Shown: positions 1 through 10,968 of the stretch, one piece after another
Layout of the letters: each line of letters starts with the position of its first letter
Numbering within the stretch: the stretch's first letter is position 1
Assembly (NCBI RefSeq): GCF_027214025.1
Contig: NZ_JAPWHB010000002.1
Coordinates: forward strand, 496,001 to 560,000
Source: Parahoeflea alexandrii
Lineage (GTDB): Bacteria > Pseudomonadota > Alphaproteobacteria > Rhizobiales > Rhizobiaceae
Reading direction: 5' to 3'
Length of the DNA: 64,000 bases
Program-made: the position numbers and the translations under genes
Notes under the pieces: model-generated
The model's database searches: none
The model's input: the letters and a program-made list of their open reading frames with translations, nothing else
What the model was told of the DNA's origin: nothing

Positions 1-869
<869 letters not shown>

Positions 870-943
870 CGGCAAATCCCCTTGGTTCACGTTAGGTCTC
901 GTGATTTTCGAGGATTGGACTAGCGGAGCCGTATGAAACCGCG

Positions 944-961
944 ATGTCGGTTTGATGTCAG
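944..961 (-). promoter_or_regulatory. Pho-box-like direct repeat upstream of phnC
   Basis: On the minus strand the sequence reads CTGACAT-CAAA-CCGACAT, two 7-mers repeated every 11 bases. The PhoB consensus is CTGTCAT-N4-CTGTCAT; the first copy matches 6 of 7 and the second 5 of 7. It lies about 75 bases before the phnC start, a normal distance for an activator site. The match is seen in the sequence; PhoB binding is inferred. Confidence 0.6.
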
Positions 962-1051
962 TTTTGTTACGATTCACAGATGTCGGGCCGGATGCGCGAG
1001 AACCCGCAGTTTTCCGCCATTTTCGCGCTTGCACTGTGGCCCATGGCATGT

Positions 1052-2567
<1,516 letters not shown>

Positions 2568-2571
<4 letters not shown>

Positions 2572-3275
2572 GCGGCGGACTTTCCGGCAGCGAAGGCCGA
2601 GACGTCGATGACGTCGTCGGCCACCGCGGTGCGGACATCCTGGTCGTGGAAAATGCCGAGCAGCGCCGCACCTTCCGCCTTCTTGCGGGCGATCAGGCTG
2701 ATCACCACCTCGCGGTTGGCGGCATCGAGCGACGCCGTCGGCTCATCGAGCAGCAGGATCGGGTGATCGGTGATGAAGCCGCGGGCGATATTGACCCGCT
2801 GCTGCTCGCCGCCTGAAAAGGTTGCCGGCGGCAACGACCAGAGTTTTTCCGGCAGGTTGAGCTCGGCAAACAGCTCCCGCGCCCGCTCATGCGCGGTCTC
2901 CTGGGCGACGCCGCGGATCAGCAGTGGCTCGGCAGCTACGTCGAGTGCCGACACCCGCGGCACGGCGCGCAGGAACTGGCTGACATAGCCGATCGTGTCG
3001 CGCCGGATTTCGAGCACGGTGCGAGGGGATGCGCTGGCGACATCGATGTGGCGGCCATGGTGTTGCACCAGGATCTGGCCGCTGTCGGTGCCGTAGTTGC
3101 CATAGAGCATCTTCAGGATCGAGCTCTTGCCGACGCCCGACGGCCCGCCCAGGACCGCGCAGGAGCCGGCCTTGAGCGAAAACGAGACATTGGCGACCAC
3201 GGGCAGTTCGACGCCGCCGCGCATGTGCATGATGAAAGTTTTCTTCACTTCCGAAGCAACAAGGAGGGTGTTCAT
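2568..3275 (-). CDS. phnL: C-P lyase system protein PhnL
   Basis: PhnL is an ABC-type ATPase of the carbon-phosphorus lyase machinery. With PhnG, PhnH and PhnI it supports formation of alpha-D-ribose 1-methylphosphonate 5-triphosphate from ATP and phosphonate. The 235-residue product has Walker A GGPSGVGKSS (about residues 42-51), signature FSGGEQQRV and Walker B ILLLDEPTASLD, but no membrane segment, as expected of PhnL. It lies three bases after phnK and overlaps the downstream transferase by four bases. Operon order G-H-I-J-K-L matches characterised C-P lyase clusters. It is distinguished from PhnK by its shorter length and position. Confidence 0.92.
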
Positions 3276-3278
3276 GGC

Positions 3279-4103
3279 CTAGACCTGCAGGATGGAGGAA
3301 ACGAGAAGCTGCGTGTAGGGCGCGCGCGGATCGTCGAGCACCCGGTCGGTCAGGCCGGCCTCGATCACCCTGCCCTCCTTCATCACGATCATCCTGTCCG
3401 ACAGCAGCCGGGCGACGGCGAGATCGTGGGTGACGACGATGACGGCGAGGCCGAGATCGGAGACCAGCCCGCGCAACAGATCGAGCAGCCGCGCCTGCAC
3501 CGAGACGTCAAGTCCGCCGGTGGGTTCGTCCATGAACACCAGCCGTGGTTCGGTCACCAGGTTGCGGGCGATCTGCAGCCGCTGCCGCATGCCGCCCGAG
3601 AAGGTCCGGGGCTGATCGTCGACCCGGTCTTCATCGATCTCCACCCGCGACAGCCATTCGATCGCGGTGTTGCGGATATTGCCGTAATGCCGGTTGCCCA
3701 CCGCCATCAGCCGTTCGCCGACATTGGCGCCGGCCGAGACGGTCATCCGCAATCCGTCGATCGGGTTCTGGTGCACGAAGCCCCAGTCGGTGCGCATCAG
3801 GTAGCGGCGCTCGGCTTCCGCCATCTTGTAGAAGTCGGCGCTTGCGCCATCGCGCATGCGGTAGTGAACAGTGCCGCAGGTTGGCGTCAGCCGCGACGAA
3901 ATGCAGTTGAGCAGCGTCGTCTTGCCGGAACCGGATTCGCCGACGATCGCCAGCACCTCGCCCGGCCAGAGATCGAAACTCACATCGGCACAGCCGATGC
4001 GCTTGCCGTAGACCCGGGTCAGGCCCTCGACGCTGAGCAATGGCTTGACCGGCGCCGGAATGCCGGCTGCGGCAAGTGCTTCAAGTGTATCGGAATGGCT
4101 CAT
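3279..4103 (-). CDS. phnK: C-P lyase system protein PhnK
   Basis: An ABC-type ATPase that docks on the PhnGHIJ core complex. The 274-residue product carries Walker A GESGSGKTT (about residues 55-63), the signature FSGGMRQRLQIAR, Walker B LVFMDEPTGGLDVS and a switch histidine in VVTHDL. The residues resemble the oligopeptide-type ATPases (OppD/OppF), typical of PhnK, but no permease genes accompany it. Its start overlaps the end of phnJ by four bases. It should be expressed with the rest of the operon from the promoter before phnG. Confidence 0.93.
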   Translation of the reverse strand: MSHSDTLEALAAAGIPAPVKPLLSVEGLTRVYGKRIGCADVSFDLWPGEVLAIVGESGSGKTTLLNCISSRLTPTCGTVHYRMRDGASADFYKMAEAERRYLMRTDWGFVHQNPIDGLRMTVSAGANVGERLMAVGNRHYGNIRNTAIEWLSRVEIDEDRVDDQPRTFSGGMRQRLQIARNLVTEPRLVFMDEPTGGLDVSVQARLLDLLRGLVSDLGLAVIVVTHDLAVARLLSDRMIVMKEGRVIEAGLTDRVLDDPRAPYTQLLVSSILQV

Positions 4104-5020
4104 CGCGTTGCCTCCTTGCCGGTACTTGCGTCATCGCCCAGTAGAGCGCCGCGGTGGCCTTCGGCCTGGCGGCTTTCGCAGTGATGGGTGTCCGAGCAGA
4201 CGAACATCCGCCCGCCCTTGTCGTCGAGCACCACCTCGTCGAGATAGACCTGCTCTGCGCCGCACATGGCGCAAGGCTGATCGAAATGCTGGATCTCGAA
4301 CGGATGGTCCTCGAAGTCGAGGCTGACCACCTCGGTGTGCGGCGGGATGGCGTAGATCCGTTTTTCCCGGCCGGCACCGAACAGCTGCAGCGCCTCGGAC
4401 TGGTGCATCTTCGGATTGTCGAATTTCGGCGTCGGAGACGGATCCATCACGTAGCGTCCCTCGACCTTGACCGGATACGCATAGGTTGTGGCGATGTGGC
4501 CGTTGCGGGCGATGTCCTCGTAGAGCTTGACATGCATGAGGCCGTATTCCTCGAGCGCATGCATCTTGCGGGTCTCGGTCTCGCGCGGCTCGAGGAAGCG
4601 CAGAGGCTCCGGGATCGGCACCTGGTAGACCAGCACCTGACCCGCAGTCAGCGGCGTTTCCGGAATGCGGTGGCGGGTCTGGATGATCGTCGCATCCGGC
4701 GTCGCGGTTGTGGTCGCCACTCCGGCCGTCTTGGCGAAGAAGGCACGGATCGAGACCGCGTTGGTGGTGTCGTCCGCACCCTGGTCGATCACCTTGAGCA
4801 CATCCTCGGATCCGATGATCGCCGCCGTTACCTGCACGCCGCCAGTCCCCCAACCATAGGGCATCGGCATTTCGCGGGAAGCGAACGGCACCTGGTATCC
4901 CGGCACCGCGATCCCCTTGAGGATTGCCCGGCGGATCATCCGCTTGGTCTGCTCGTCAAGATAGGCGAAATTGTAGGTGGCGAGGTTCTGCGAAACCTCG
5001 TTTGTTACAGGCGCGTTCAT
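4100..5020 (-). CDS. phnJ: C-P lyase radical SAM catalytic subunit PhnJ
   Basis: PhnJ cleaves the carbon-phosphorus bond of ribose-1-phosphonate 5-phosphate, releasing a hydrocarbon such as methane and a cyclic ribose phosphate. The 306-residue product holds four cysteines at 250, 253, 275 and 281, spaced C-x2-C-x21-C-x5-C. This is the same spacing as Cys241, 244, 266 and 272 of E. coli PhnJ; the last of these is the catalytic thiyl residue. All four are therefore present and the enzyme should be active. The cluster ligation is non-canonical for a radical SAM protein, which is normal for this family. It overlaps both phnI and phnK by four bases. Confidence 0.97.
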   Translation of the reverse strand: MNAPVTNEVSQNLATYNFAYLDEQTKRMIRRAILKGIAVPGYQVPFASREMPMPYGWGTGGVQVTAAIIGSEDVLKVIDQGADDTTNAVSIRAFFAKTAGVATTTATPDATIIQTRHRIPETPLTAGQVLVYQVPIPEPLRFLEPRETETRKMHALEEYGLMHVKLYEDIARNGHIATTYAYPVKVEGRYVMDPSPTPKFDNPKMHQSEALQLFGAGREKRIYAIPPHTEVVSLDFEDHPFEIQHFDQPCAMCGAEQVYLDEVVLDDKGGRMFVCSDTHHCESRQAEGHRGALLGDDASTGKEATR

Positions 5021-6144
5021 TCCGCGGCCTCCCTATTTGCGTCTGTCGCGGATGCTTCGTCCTCTGCCCGTGCGGCGTTGGCAAAATGCTCGGCCCGCAT
5101 CCGCCGCACCAGGTCGAGTTCGGCCTGGAAGTCGACGTAATGCGGCAGCTTGAGATGCTCGACAAAGCCCGTCGCCTGCACATTGTCGCAATGCGACAGC
5201 ACGAATTCCTCGTCCTGGGCGGGGGCAACGATGTCCTCGCCGAGTTCGCTCGCCCTGAGCGCCCGGTCGCACAGCGACATCGCCATCGCCTTGCGCTCGG
5301 CCTGGCCAAACACCAGGCCATAGCCACGAGTGAACTGCGGCGGCACCTTGGCCGATCCCTGGAACTGGTTGACCATCTGGCATTCGGTCAGCTTCACCCG
5401 CCCGATCACCACCGTGAAGCCGAGTTCGGGGATCATCACATCGACATCGACCTCGCCGATGCGGATTTCACCGACAAACGGGTGGCTGCGCGCATAGCCG
5501 CGCTGGGTCGAATAGGCGAGTGCGAGCAGGAACCCTTCGTCACCGCGCGCCAGCGTCTGCAGCCGTGCATCGCGGCCCATCGGATATTCGGTCGGGGTGC
5601 GCGTGATATCGGCAACGGGCCGCGAGGCGTCGGTCACCGGATCGTCCTCGATCAGCCCTTCGTCCCCGAGAATGTCGGAGACACGCATCACCCGTTCGTT
5701 GCTGTCCTCTCCCGTCTCGGGCGCATCGACGGGTGCGTCGCCGGCCAGCGCAGGATCGAGCAGCCGATGAGTGTAATCGAAGGTCGGCCCCAGCAACTGG
5801 CCGCCGGGCAGATCCTTGTAGATCGCCGAGATCCGCCGCTCGACCAGCATCCGGCCAGTGTCCATTGGAAGCGAATGGCCAAACCTCGGCAGCGTGGTCC
5901 GGTAGGCGCGGAGCAGGAACACCGCCTCGATCAGGTCGCCGCGGGCCTGCTTGACCGCAAGTGCTGCCAGTTCCGGATCGTAGAGCGAGCCCTCGCCCAT
6001 CACCCGGTCGACGGCAAGCGACAATTGCCCGGCGATCTGCTCGAGCGTCAGGCCCGGTACATTGGCGTCGCCGCGGCGGCGCGCCGCGAGCAGGCGGTGG
6101 GCGTTGGCGATGGCGGCTTCGCCGCCCTTGACTGCAACATACAT
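5017..6144 (-). CDS. phnI: C-P lyase system protein PhnI
   Basis: PhnI is the nucleosidase-like subunit that displaces adenine from ATP so that phosphonate can be joined to ribose C1. The 375-residue product has the family start MYVAVKGGEAAIANAHRLL and conserved segments around ISAIYKDLPGGQLLGPTFDYTHRLLD. Length is as usual for the family. Its 3' end overlaps phnJ by four bases and it begins three bases after phnH ends, so the whole block is one transcript. A long reading frame in another phase over the same DNA is a high-GC shadow and was not annotated. Confidence 0.95.
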   Translation of the reverse strand: MYVAVKGGEAAIANAHRLLAARRRGDANVPGLTLEQIAGQLSLAVDRVMGEGSLYDPELAALAVKQARGDLIEAVFLLRAYRTTLPRFGHSLPMDTGRMLVERRISAIYKDLPGGQLLGPTFDYTHRLLDPALAGDAPVDAPETGEDSNERVMRVSDILGDEGLIEDDPVTDASRPVADITRTPTEYPMGRDARLQTLARGDEGFLLALAYSTQRGYARSHPFVGEIRIGEVDVDVMIPELGFTVVIGRVKLTECQMVNQFQGSAKVPPQFTRGYGLVFGQAERKAMAMSLCDRALRASELGEDIVAPAQDEEFVLSHCDNVQATGFVEHLKLPHYVDFQAELDLVRRMRAEHFANAARAEDEASATDANREAAE

Positions 6145-6147
6145 CGT

Positions 6148-6768
6148 CTACGCCTCCCTGCTGACAAGACGGGTGCTGCGCGGCAATGCTGCCACACAGC
6201 CCGGAGCGGCGAGGATCAAATCGACGCCGCGCGGAAACGCCGCCCGGTTGGCCCGCCACTGGTTTTCGAAATGCTGCGGCAACGGATCCGGCGCGACCCG
6301 GGCCTGCCCCTTGATCCCGGGACCTTCCAGCGTCAGCGGGGCGCCATCCGAAAGTGTCGAGACCTGCAGGATGATCGTCGTCGAGCGGTCCGGAAACTCC
6401 TGGGTGCCGAGCGAGAAGCCGTTCAGCGCCGAGAGGTTCTGCGGCGCAGCCACCAGCGCAAAGGCGGCATCGGACGGGTTGCTCACCACCGGCGCGCCGG
6501 TGTGAAAGACGATCCAGTCCTTGACGGCGGAGACCTTGGTCAGCGCCGCATCGAGCCAGACCGGCGTGTCGGCATCGGCAAGCGTTGCGATCAGCGCCGA
6601 GGCCGAGGCCGACAATGGCGCCGGAGGCACGGTCACATCCGACAGCGCCTGCACCGAGCCCGGCCGCGCCATGGCGTCCATCAGCGCCCGGAAGACCGTC
6701 TGCGACGCCCACACCGGATCGGCAAAACCGCCTTCGTAGACAGTGTTTGTTTGCGGGATGGCAGTCAT
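6148..6768 (-). CDS. phnH: C-P lyase system protein PhnH
   Basis: PhnH is a small subunit of the PhnGHIJ complex, related in fold to PLP-dependent enzymes but without the cofactor. The 206-residue product begins with the family-typical segment GGFADPVWASQTVFRALMDAMARPG (given here only for its positions, about 13-37) and has the usual length. It overlaps the stop of phnG by one base and is followed by phnI after a three-base gap, consistent with translational coupling. Nothing unusual was seen. Confidence 0.93.
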   Translation of the reverse strand: MTAIPQTNTVYEGGFADPVWASQTVFRALMDAMARPGSVQALSDVTVPPAPLSASASALIATLADADTPVWLDAALTKVSAVKDWIVFHTGAPVVSNPSDAAFALVAAPQNLSALNGFSLGTQEFPDRSTTIILQVSTLSDGAPLTLEGPGIKGQARVAPDPLPQHFENQWRANRAAFPRGVDLILAAPGCVAALPRSTRLVSREA

Positions 6769-7262
6769 CAGTCTTCGCCTCGCACCATGGTGAAAAAATT
6801 GACCCGTGTGGCCGCGGTTTCCCGGCGGACTTTTGCGTCGGCCTCGTCGCCAAGCTGTTCGAGCGGCGCAACGATCTCGCGCTCGACCAGATCGGCATGG
6901 GCGGGATCCTGCGCCAGCGCGTCGATAACGGCGACCAGTTGCGCCTTACGGGTGTCGCGGCCGCTGATCATGGCGTGCCCCACCTGCCCCGACCCGATCC
7001 GGACGGTCACGCGGGTGGCCGAGACCTCGCCGACATGGAAAGGTTGGCCGGTGCCGCCGGCGCGCCCCTGAAGCGCGACGAGCCCCGATTCCGGCCCGCG
7101 CAGCAGTTCGACTTCGGGATCGAGACCGGTCTGCTTCCAGCACTTCAAGAGCTCATTGCCCGGCGCCCTGGCAAGCACCGACAATAGCCTCTGCCGCCTG
7201 GCGACTTCCCGGACGGTCGCGTCGTCCGTCGTTCCATCCAGCTCATTTCCTGCGAGCGCCAT
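6768..7262 (-). CDS. phnG: C-P lyase system protein PhnG, first gene of the operon
   Basis: PhnG is a small subunit of the C-P lyase core. The 164-residue product includes the recognisable RQRLLSVLARAPGNEL segment near residues 23-38 and the GTGQPFHVGEVSATRVTVRI core near 90. It is the promoter-proximal gene of phnGHIJKL. A ribosome binding site (AAGGAG) precedes the ATG at 7262. A perfect inverted repeat at 7277-7296, just upstream of the start codon, is well placed to be the operator of the divergently encoded repressor PhnF. Confidence 0.93.
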   Translation of the reverse strand: MALAGNELDGTTDDATVREVARRQRLLSVLARAPGNELLKCWKQTGLDPEVELLRGPESGLVALQGRAGGTGQPFHVGEVSATRVTVRIGSGQVGHAMISGRDTRKAQLVAVIDALAQDPAHADLVEREIVAPLEQLGDEADAKVRRETAATRVNFFTMVRGED

Positions 7263-7276
7263 CGAGATCTCCTTAT

Positions 7277-7296
7277 TTGTCTATTTATCTAGACAA
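7277..7296. promoter_or_regulatory. Probable PhnF operator between phnG and phnF
   Basis: A perfect inverted repeat TTGTCTA-TTTATC-TAGACAA (7-6-7) lies 15 bases before the phnG start codon and about 70 before phnF. GntR/HutC-family regulators bind such dyads, and this is the only strong dyad in the divergent intergenic region. Assignment to PhnF is inferred from position. Confidence 0.65.
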
Positions 7297-7327
7297 CCAT
7301 ATCAATTACGATACACTTAAACCGCTC

Positions 7328-7345
7328 ATGTGACGAGCCTGTGAC
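7328..7345 (+). promoter_or_regulatory. Pho-box-like direct repeat upstream of phnF
   Basis: ATGTGAC-GAGC-CTGTGAC repeats a 7-mer with an 11-base period, the geometry of a Pho box. The match to CTGTCAT is weaker than at phnC (4 and 5 of 7). It covers an in-frame GTG at 7341, which argues for the downstream start of phnF at 7365. Confidence 0.35.
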
Positions 7346-7364
7346 ATTACGAAAGGAAACCCGG

Positions 7365-8111
7365 GTGAAAGCACTGCAACGACGGACCGGGATTGCGCTC
7401 TGGCGGCAGGTTGCAGACCAGATCCGTCAGACCGTTCTCCCCGGACTGGCGGCCAACGACCGGCTGCCGGCGGAGGCGGAACTGGCGATCCGCTTCGGGG
7501 TCAACCGGCACACCGTCCGCTCGGCAATCGCCGCACTCGAGAAGGAAGGCATCCTGCGCGCCGAGCAGGGCCGCGGCACCTTTCTCAATGACCGCAGGCG
7601 CCTGCGCTACCCGATCGGCCGCCGCACCCGCTTTTCCTCGGGCCTCGAGGATCAGGCCCGGACCCGGTCCGGAAGGCTGCTGTCAAGCGAGACCATGCCC
7701 GCCCCGCCCCATGTCGCCGCCGCCCTGTCGCTGCCCGCCGGAGCACCGGTCATTCAGCTCTCGACGCTCTCCACCGCCGACGCGGTTCCGATCTCCGCAG
7801 CAACCTCCTGGTTTGACGCCGGTCGGTTCTCCAAGATCGCGGAACTCTATGCAGAGACCGGCTCGATCACCGCCTCGCTGGCGCGCCTCGGGGTCGACGA
7901 CTACACCCGCAAGACCACCGCAGTTGAAGCCCGCCATGCCAGCAGCGAGGATCTCGATCTGCTCGCGCTCTCGCCCGGCGCCATCGTGCTGCTGACCCGC
8001 GGGATAGACATCGATTCGGACGGCCGGCCGGTGCTTTACGGCGAGTCGCGCTTTGCCGCCGACCGCGTCGAGCTCATCATCGACAACCAGGCCGCCGAAA
8101 CTCCGGTCTGA
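7365..8111 (+). CDS. phnF: GntR/HutC-family phosphonate regulator PhnF
   Basis: PhnF is a one-component regulator with an N-terminal winged helix (residues about 1-68; the motif LAIRFGVNRHTVRSAIAALEKEG marks the recognition helix region) and a C-terminal UTRA ligand-binding domain. I place the start at the GTG at 7365 (VKALQRRTG), giving 248 residues, because AAAGGAAA lies 7-14 bases upstream. A GTG at 7341 would add eight residues but has no ribosome binding site and lies within a direct repeat. It is divergent from phnG and presumably represses it through the dyad at 7277-7296. The effector is unknown; a phosphonate or C-P lyase intermediate is likely. Confidence 0.9.
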   Translation: MKALQRRTGIALWRQVADQIRQTVLPGLAANDRLPAEAELAIRFGVNRHTVRSAIAALEKEGILRAEQGRGTFLNDRRRLRYPIGRRTRFSSGLEDQARTRSGRLLSSETMPAPPHVAAALSLPAGAPVIQLSTLSTADAVPISAATSWFDAGRFSKIAELYAETGSITASLARLGVDDYTRKTTAVEARHASSEDLDLLALSPGAIVLLTRGIDIDSDGRPVLYGESRFAADRVELIIDNQAAETPV

Positions 8112-8137
8112 TCCACCCCAACCCCGCGCCAAATGGA

Positions 8138-8155
8138 CCGTCACAAAACTGAGAA
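8138..8155 (+). promoter_or_regulatory. Pho-box-like direct repeat upstream of plcP-btaAB
   Basis: CCGTCAC-AAAA-CTGAGAA shows the 7-4-7 geometry of a Pho box (11-base period), with 5 and 4 of 7 matches to CTGTCAT. It is 57 bases before the GTG start of the phospholipase gene. In Sinorhizobium the equivalent genes are PhoB-activated; binding here is inferred. Confidence 0.45.
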
Positions 8156-8211
8156 CTGAATCGTGTTTAAGCCTGCCAGCAGAACGATAGCTCCAAGTTC
8201 AGGCGGGCCCC

Positions 8212-9027
8212 GTGACCACAAATTACCGGACCATTTTCCTTTCCGACATTCATCTGGGCACGCCCGATTGCCAGGCAGAGATCCTGATCGATTTCCTGCG
8301 CGAGCATGATGCCCCGACCATCTATCTGGTGGGCGACATCGTCGATTGCTGGCGCATGAAGCGCAAGGGTTTCTACTGGCCGCAATCCCACAATGACGTG
8401 GTCCAGAAGCTGCTTCGCAAGGCCCGAAAGGGCACCCGCATCATCTACGTCCCGGGCAATCATGACGAAATGCTGCGCGAATACCAGGGCGTTCATTTCG
8501 GCGGCATCGAGGTGGTCGAGCGCGACGTGTTCGAGACCGCCGACGGCAAGCGCCTGCTGGTCATCCATGGCGACGAGTTCGACATGGTGGTGATGAACCA
8601 CCGCTGGCTGGCGCATCTCGGCGACATCGCCTATGGCCTGGCGATGTGGGCTAACAAGTGGCACAACCGCAGCCGCAAGCTCTTGGGCCTGCGCTACTGG
8701 TCGTTCTCGCGCTGGGCCAAGCTGAAGGTCAAGAGCGCGGTCAATTTCATCTCCGATTTCGAGGAAGTGTTGGCCGAGGAAGCCCGCAAGCACGGCGCCG
8801 ACGGTGTCATCTGCGGCCACATCCACCACGCCGCCAACGAGATGCGCGGCGGCGTCCGCTACATCAACACCGGCGACTGGGTGGAAAGCTGCACGGCCGT
8901 GGTCGAACATTCCGATGGCCGCATGGAGATCATCGACTGGTCACGCCGCATTTCCGAAAAGGCCGGGCAGCCGGCGAAAATCAGACAGCTCAAGCCGTCC
9001 GTTGACGCACAGGGCGAAGCGGCATGA
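8212..9027 (+). CDS. plcP: Metallophosphoesterase, probable phospholipase C PlcP for lipid remodelling
   Basis: A 271-residue calcineurin-like phosphoesterase with the full set of metal-binding motifs: SDIHLG (about 10-15), VGDIVD (41-46), PGNHDE (81-86), HGDEFD and GHIHH. It belongs to the LpxH/UshA-like group that includes Sinorhizobium PlcP, which removes the head groups of phosphatidylcholine and phosphatidylethanolamine during phosphate starvation, leaving diacylglycerol. Placement directly before btaA and btaB, which use that diacylglycerol, is the main reason to call it PlcP rather than a lipid A enzyme. Start codon is GTG. A UDP-diacylglucosamine pyrophosphatase role cannot be excluded from sequence alone. 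Confidence 0.8.
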   Translation: MTTNYRTIFLSDIHLGTPDCQAEILIDFLREHDAPTIYLVGDIVDCWRMKRKGFYWPQSHNDVVQKLLRKARKGTRIIYVPGNHDEMLREYQGVHFGGIEVVERDVFETADGKRLLVIHGDEFDMVVMNHRWLAHLGDIAYGLAMWANKWHNRSRKLLGLRYWSFSRWAKLKVKSAVNFISDFEEVLAEEARKHGADGVICGHIHHAANEMRGGVRYINTGDWVESCTAVVEHSDGRMEIIDWSRRISEKAGQPAKIRQLKPSVDAQGEAA

Positions 9028-9064
9028 CCGCCCTCGCCACCTTCTCTCCCCCGGAGTCCTGAAA

Positions 9065-10309
9065 ATGACCATGATCGAATCCACCGCAGTCGGCGCCCGC
9101 ATCGACGGCGCGGTCGTCCGCAACACGGCACTCACCGCCACCGGCATCCTCGAGCGGGTGTTCTCCGCCGCCTTCCGCGGACTGGTCTATCCGCAGATCT
9201 GGGAAGACCCGCTGATCGACATGGAAGCGCTGGCGCTTCAGCCCACAGACACGTTGGTCACCATCGCGTCGGGATCCTGCAACGTCATGTCCTACCTGAC
9301 CGCCAACCCGGCCGAGATCATCGCCGTCGACCTGTCGCCCGCCCATGTTGCCCTTGGCAAGCTCAAGCTCGCCGCGGCCACGCACTTGCCCGGCCACACG
9401 GCGTTCTCCAACATGTTCCGCCACGCCAATTTGAAGACCAATCTGGCGCTCTACGATCGCTACATCCAGCCGCATCTTGATGACGAGACCCGTCGCTACT
9501 GGGACGGACGGGAAATCAACGGCCGCCGCCGGATCAGCCGCTTCACCCGCGGCTTCTACACCACCGGCCTGCTCGGCCGTTTCATCTCGGCCGCCCATGT
9601 TCTGGGCAAGCTCTACGGCGTCGACCCGCGCGAACTTCTGCGCATGGAGAGCGTCGAAAAGCAGCGCGAGTTCTTCAACACCCGCATCGCCCCGGTGTTC
9701 GACAGCCGCAGCTTCAAGACCCTGACCTCGCTGCGCGCCTCGCTGTTCGGCCTCGGCATTCCGCCCGCCCAGTATGAAGCTCTCGCCGGCGATTCGACCG
9801 ACGGCATGACCGGCGCCCTGCGCATCCGCACCGAGCGCCTCGCCTGCGGCTTTCCGCTCAAGGACAACTACTTCGCCTGGCAGGCTTTCGGACGCGGCTA
9901 CCAGCCGGGTGAGACAGCCAGCCTACCACCCTACCTCGAAGCGAAGAACTTCGAGACCGTGCGCCGCAATGCCGGCCGCGTGAACATCGTCAACGAGAGC
10001 ATCACCACCCTGCTCGCCGCCCGGCCCGCCGCCTCGGTCGACGCCTTCGTGCTGCTTGACGCCCAGGACTGGATGACCGACGCCCAGCTCTGCGAACTCT
10101 GGGCCGAGATCACCCGCACCGCCAGACCCGGCGCGCGCGTCATCTACCGCACCGCCGCGGCGGCCTCCCCGCTGCCCGGCCGGGTGCCCGACGGCATTCT
10201 CGACAAATGGGATTACCGCATCGACGAAAGCCGGGAGATGGGCGCGCGTGACCGCTCGGCCATCTATGGCGGCTTCCATCTGCATGTGAAGCGCGACCAG
10301 GCAGCATGA
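9065..10309 (+). CDS. btaA: S-adenosylmethionine:diacylglycerol 3-amino-3-carboxypropyltransferase BtaA
   Basis: BtaA transfers the aminocarboxypropyl group of SAM to diacylglycerol, giving diacylglyceryl homoserine, the first step to the betaine lipid DGTS. The 414-residue product shows the family segments VYPQIWEDPLIDMEAL (about 41-56) and the SAM site IASGSCNVMSYL followed by IIAVDLSP. I choose the ATG at 9065, preceded by GGAG; the open frame extends further upstream but only through the plcP coding region. It lies 37 bases after plcP and overlaps btaB by four bases. The family acts at the inner membrane surface. Confidence 0.95.
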   Translation: MTMIESTAVGARIDGAVVRNTALTATGILERVFSAAFRGLVYPQIWEDPLIDMEALALQPTDTLVTIASGSCNVMSYLTANPAEIIAVDLSPAHVALGKLKLAAATHLPGHTAFSNMFRHANLKTNLALYDRYIQPHLDDETRRYWDGREINGRRRISRFTRGFYTTGLLGRFISAAHVLGKLYGVDPRELLRMESVEKQREFFNTRIAPVFDSRSFKTLTSLRASLFGLGIPPAQYEALAGDSTDGMTGALRIRTERLACGFPLKDNYFAWQAFGRGYQPGETASLPPYLEAKNFETVRRNAGRVNIVNESITTLLAARPAASVDAFVLLDAQDWMTDAQLCELWAEITRTARPGARVIYRTAAAASPLPGRVPDGILDKWDYRIDESREMGARDRSAIYGGFHLHVKRDQAA

Positions 10310-10965
10310 GCACGGTCTCCGCCAACGCCTCGATGATGGACGGCATCTATCGCCACCAGCGCCATATCTACGATCTCACCCGCCGCTACTACCTGCTCGG
10401 CCGCAATGACCTGATCGCAGCCCTGAAACCTCCGGCCGGCGGCACGGTGCTGGAGATCGGCTGCGGCACCGCGCGCAACCTGCTGCTGGCGGCCCGTCGC
10501 TACCCCGATGCGCAGCTGTTCGGCATCGATATCTCGGCGGAAATGCTCAAGTCCGCCGAAGCCACCATCGCGAAGAACCGGATCGGCGACCGCGTCAGGC
10601 TGGCCCAGGCCGACGCCACCCGGTTCGATGCCGGCGACCTGTTCGGAGTGGCCCGATTTGACCGGGTGTTCTTTTCCTACAGCCTGTCGATGATCCCCGG
10701 CTGGGAAGCGGCACTTTACCAGGCCATCGAGGCGGTGGCGCCAGGCGGCGAGCTTCACGTCGTCGATTTCGGCCAGCAGACCGCCCTGCCCGGCTGGTTC
10801 GGCAAGGGCCTGAAGGCCTGGCTCGCCCGCTTCCACGTCACCCCAAGGGCAAGCCTTGGCGACGCCATGGCCGCAATTGCCGAGGACCACCACGCCGAAC
10901 TGAGCTTCTCGACACTCTACCGGGATTATGCCCGGATCGCCGCCATCCGGCTGCCTGCGGACTGA
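10306..10965 (+). CDS. btaB: Diacylglyceryl-homoserine N-methyltransferase BtaB
   Basis: BtaB methylates diacylglyceryl homoserine three times using SAM, completing DGTS. The 219-residue product has a class I methyltransferase fold: motif I LEIGCGTARNLL (about 47-58), the acidic end of strand 2 FGIDIS, and a later VVDFG. It is translationally coupled to btaA through a four-base ATGA overlap. The product is the expected length and ends only three bases from the convergent modC stop codon, so there is no room for a separate terminator. Confidence 0.95.
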   Translation: MSTVSANASMMDGIYRHQRHIYDLTRRYYLLGRNDLIAALKPPAGGTVLEIGCGTARNLLLAARRYPDAQLFGIDISAEMLKSAEATIAKNRIGDRVRLAQADATRFDAGDLFGVARFDRVFFSYSLSMIPGWEAALYQAIEAVAPGGELHVVDFGQQTALPGWFGKGLKAWLARFHVTPRASLGDAMAAIAEDHHAELSFSTLYRDYARIAAIRLPAD

Positions 10966-10968
10966 TCC

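Noticed and set aside
4924-7071. 715-codon open frame antisense to phnI, phnH and phnG
   Set aside because: Shadow of the C-P lyase genes; no recognisable domain.
8804-9064. Upstream extension of btaA
   Set aside because: The open frame continues into plcP, but the family N-terminus and the ribosome binding site both point to the ATG at 9065.
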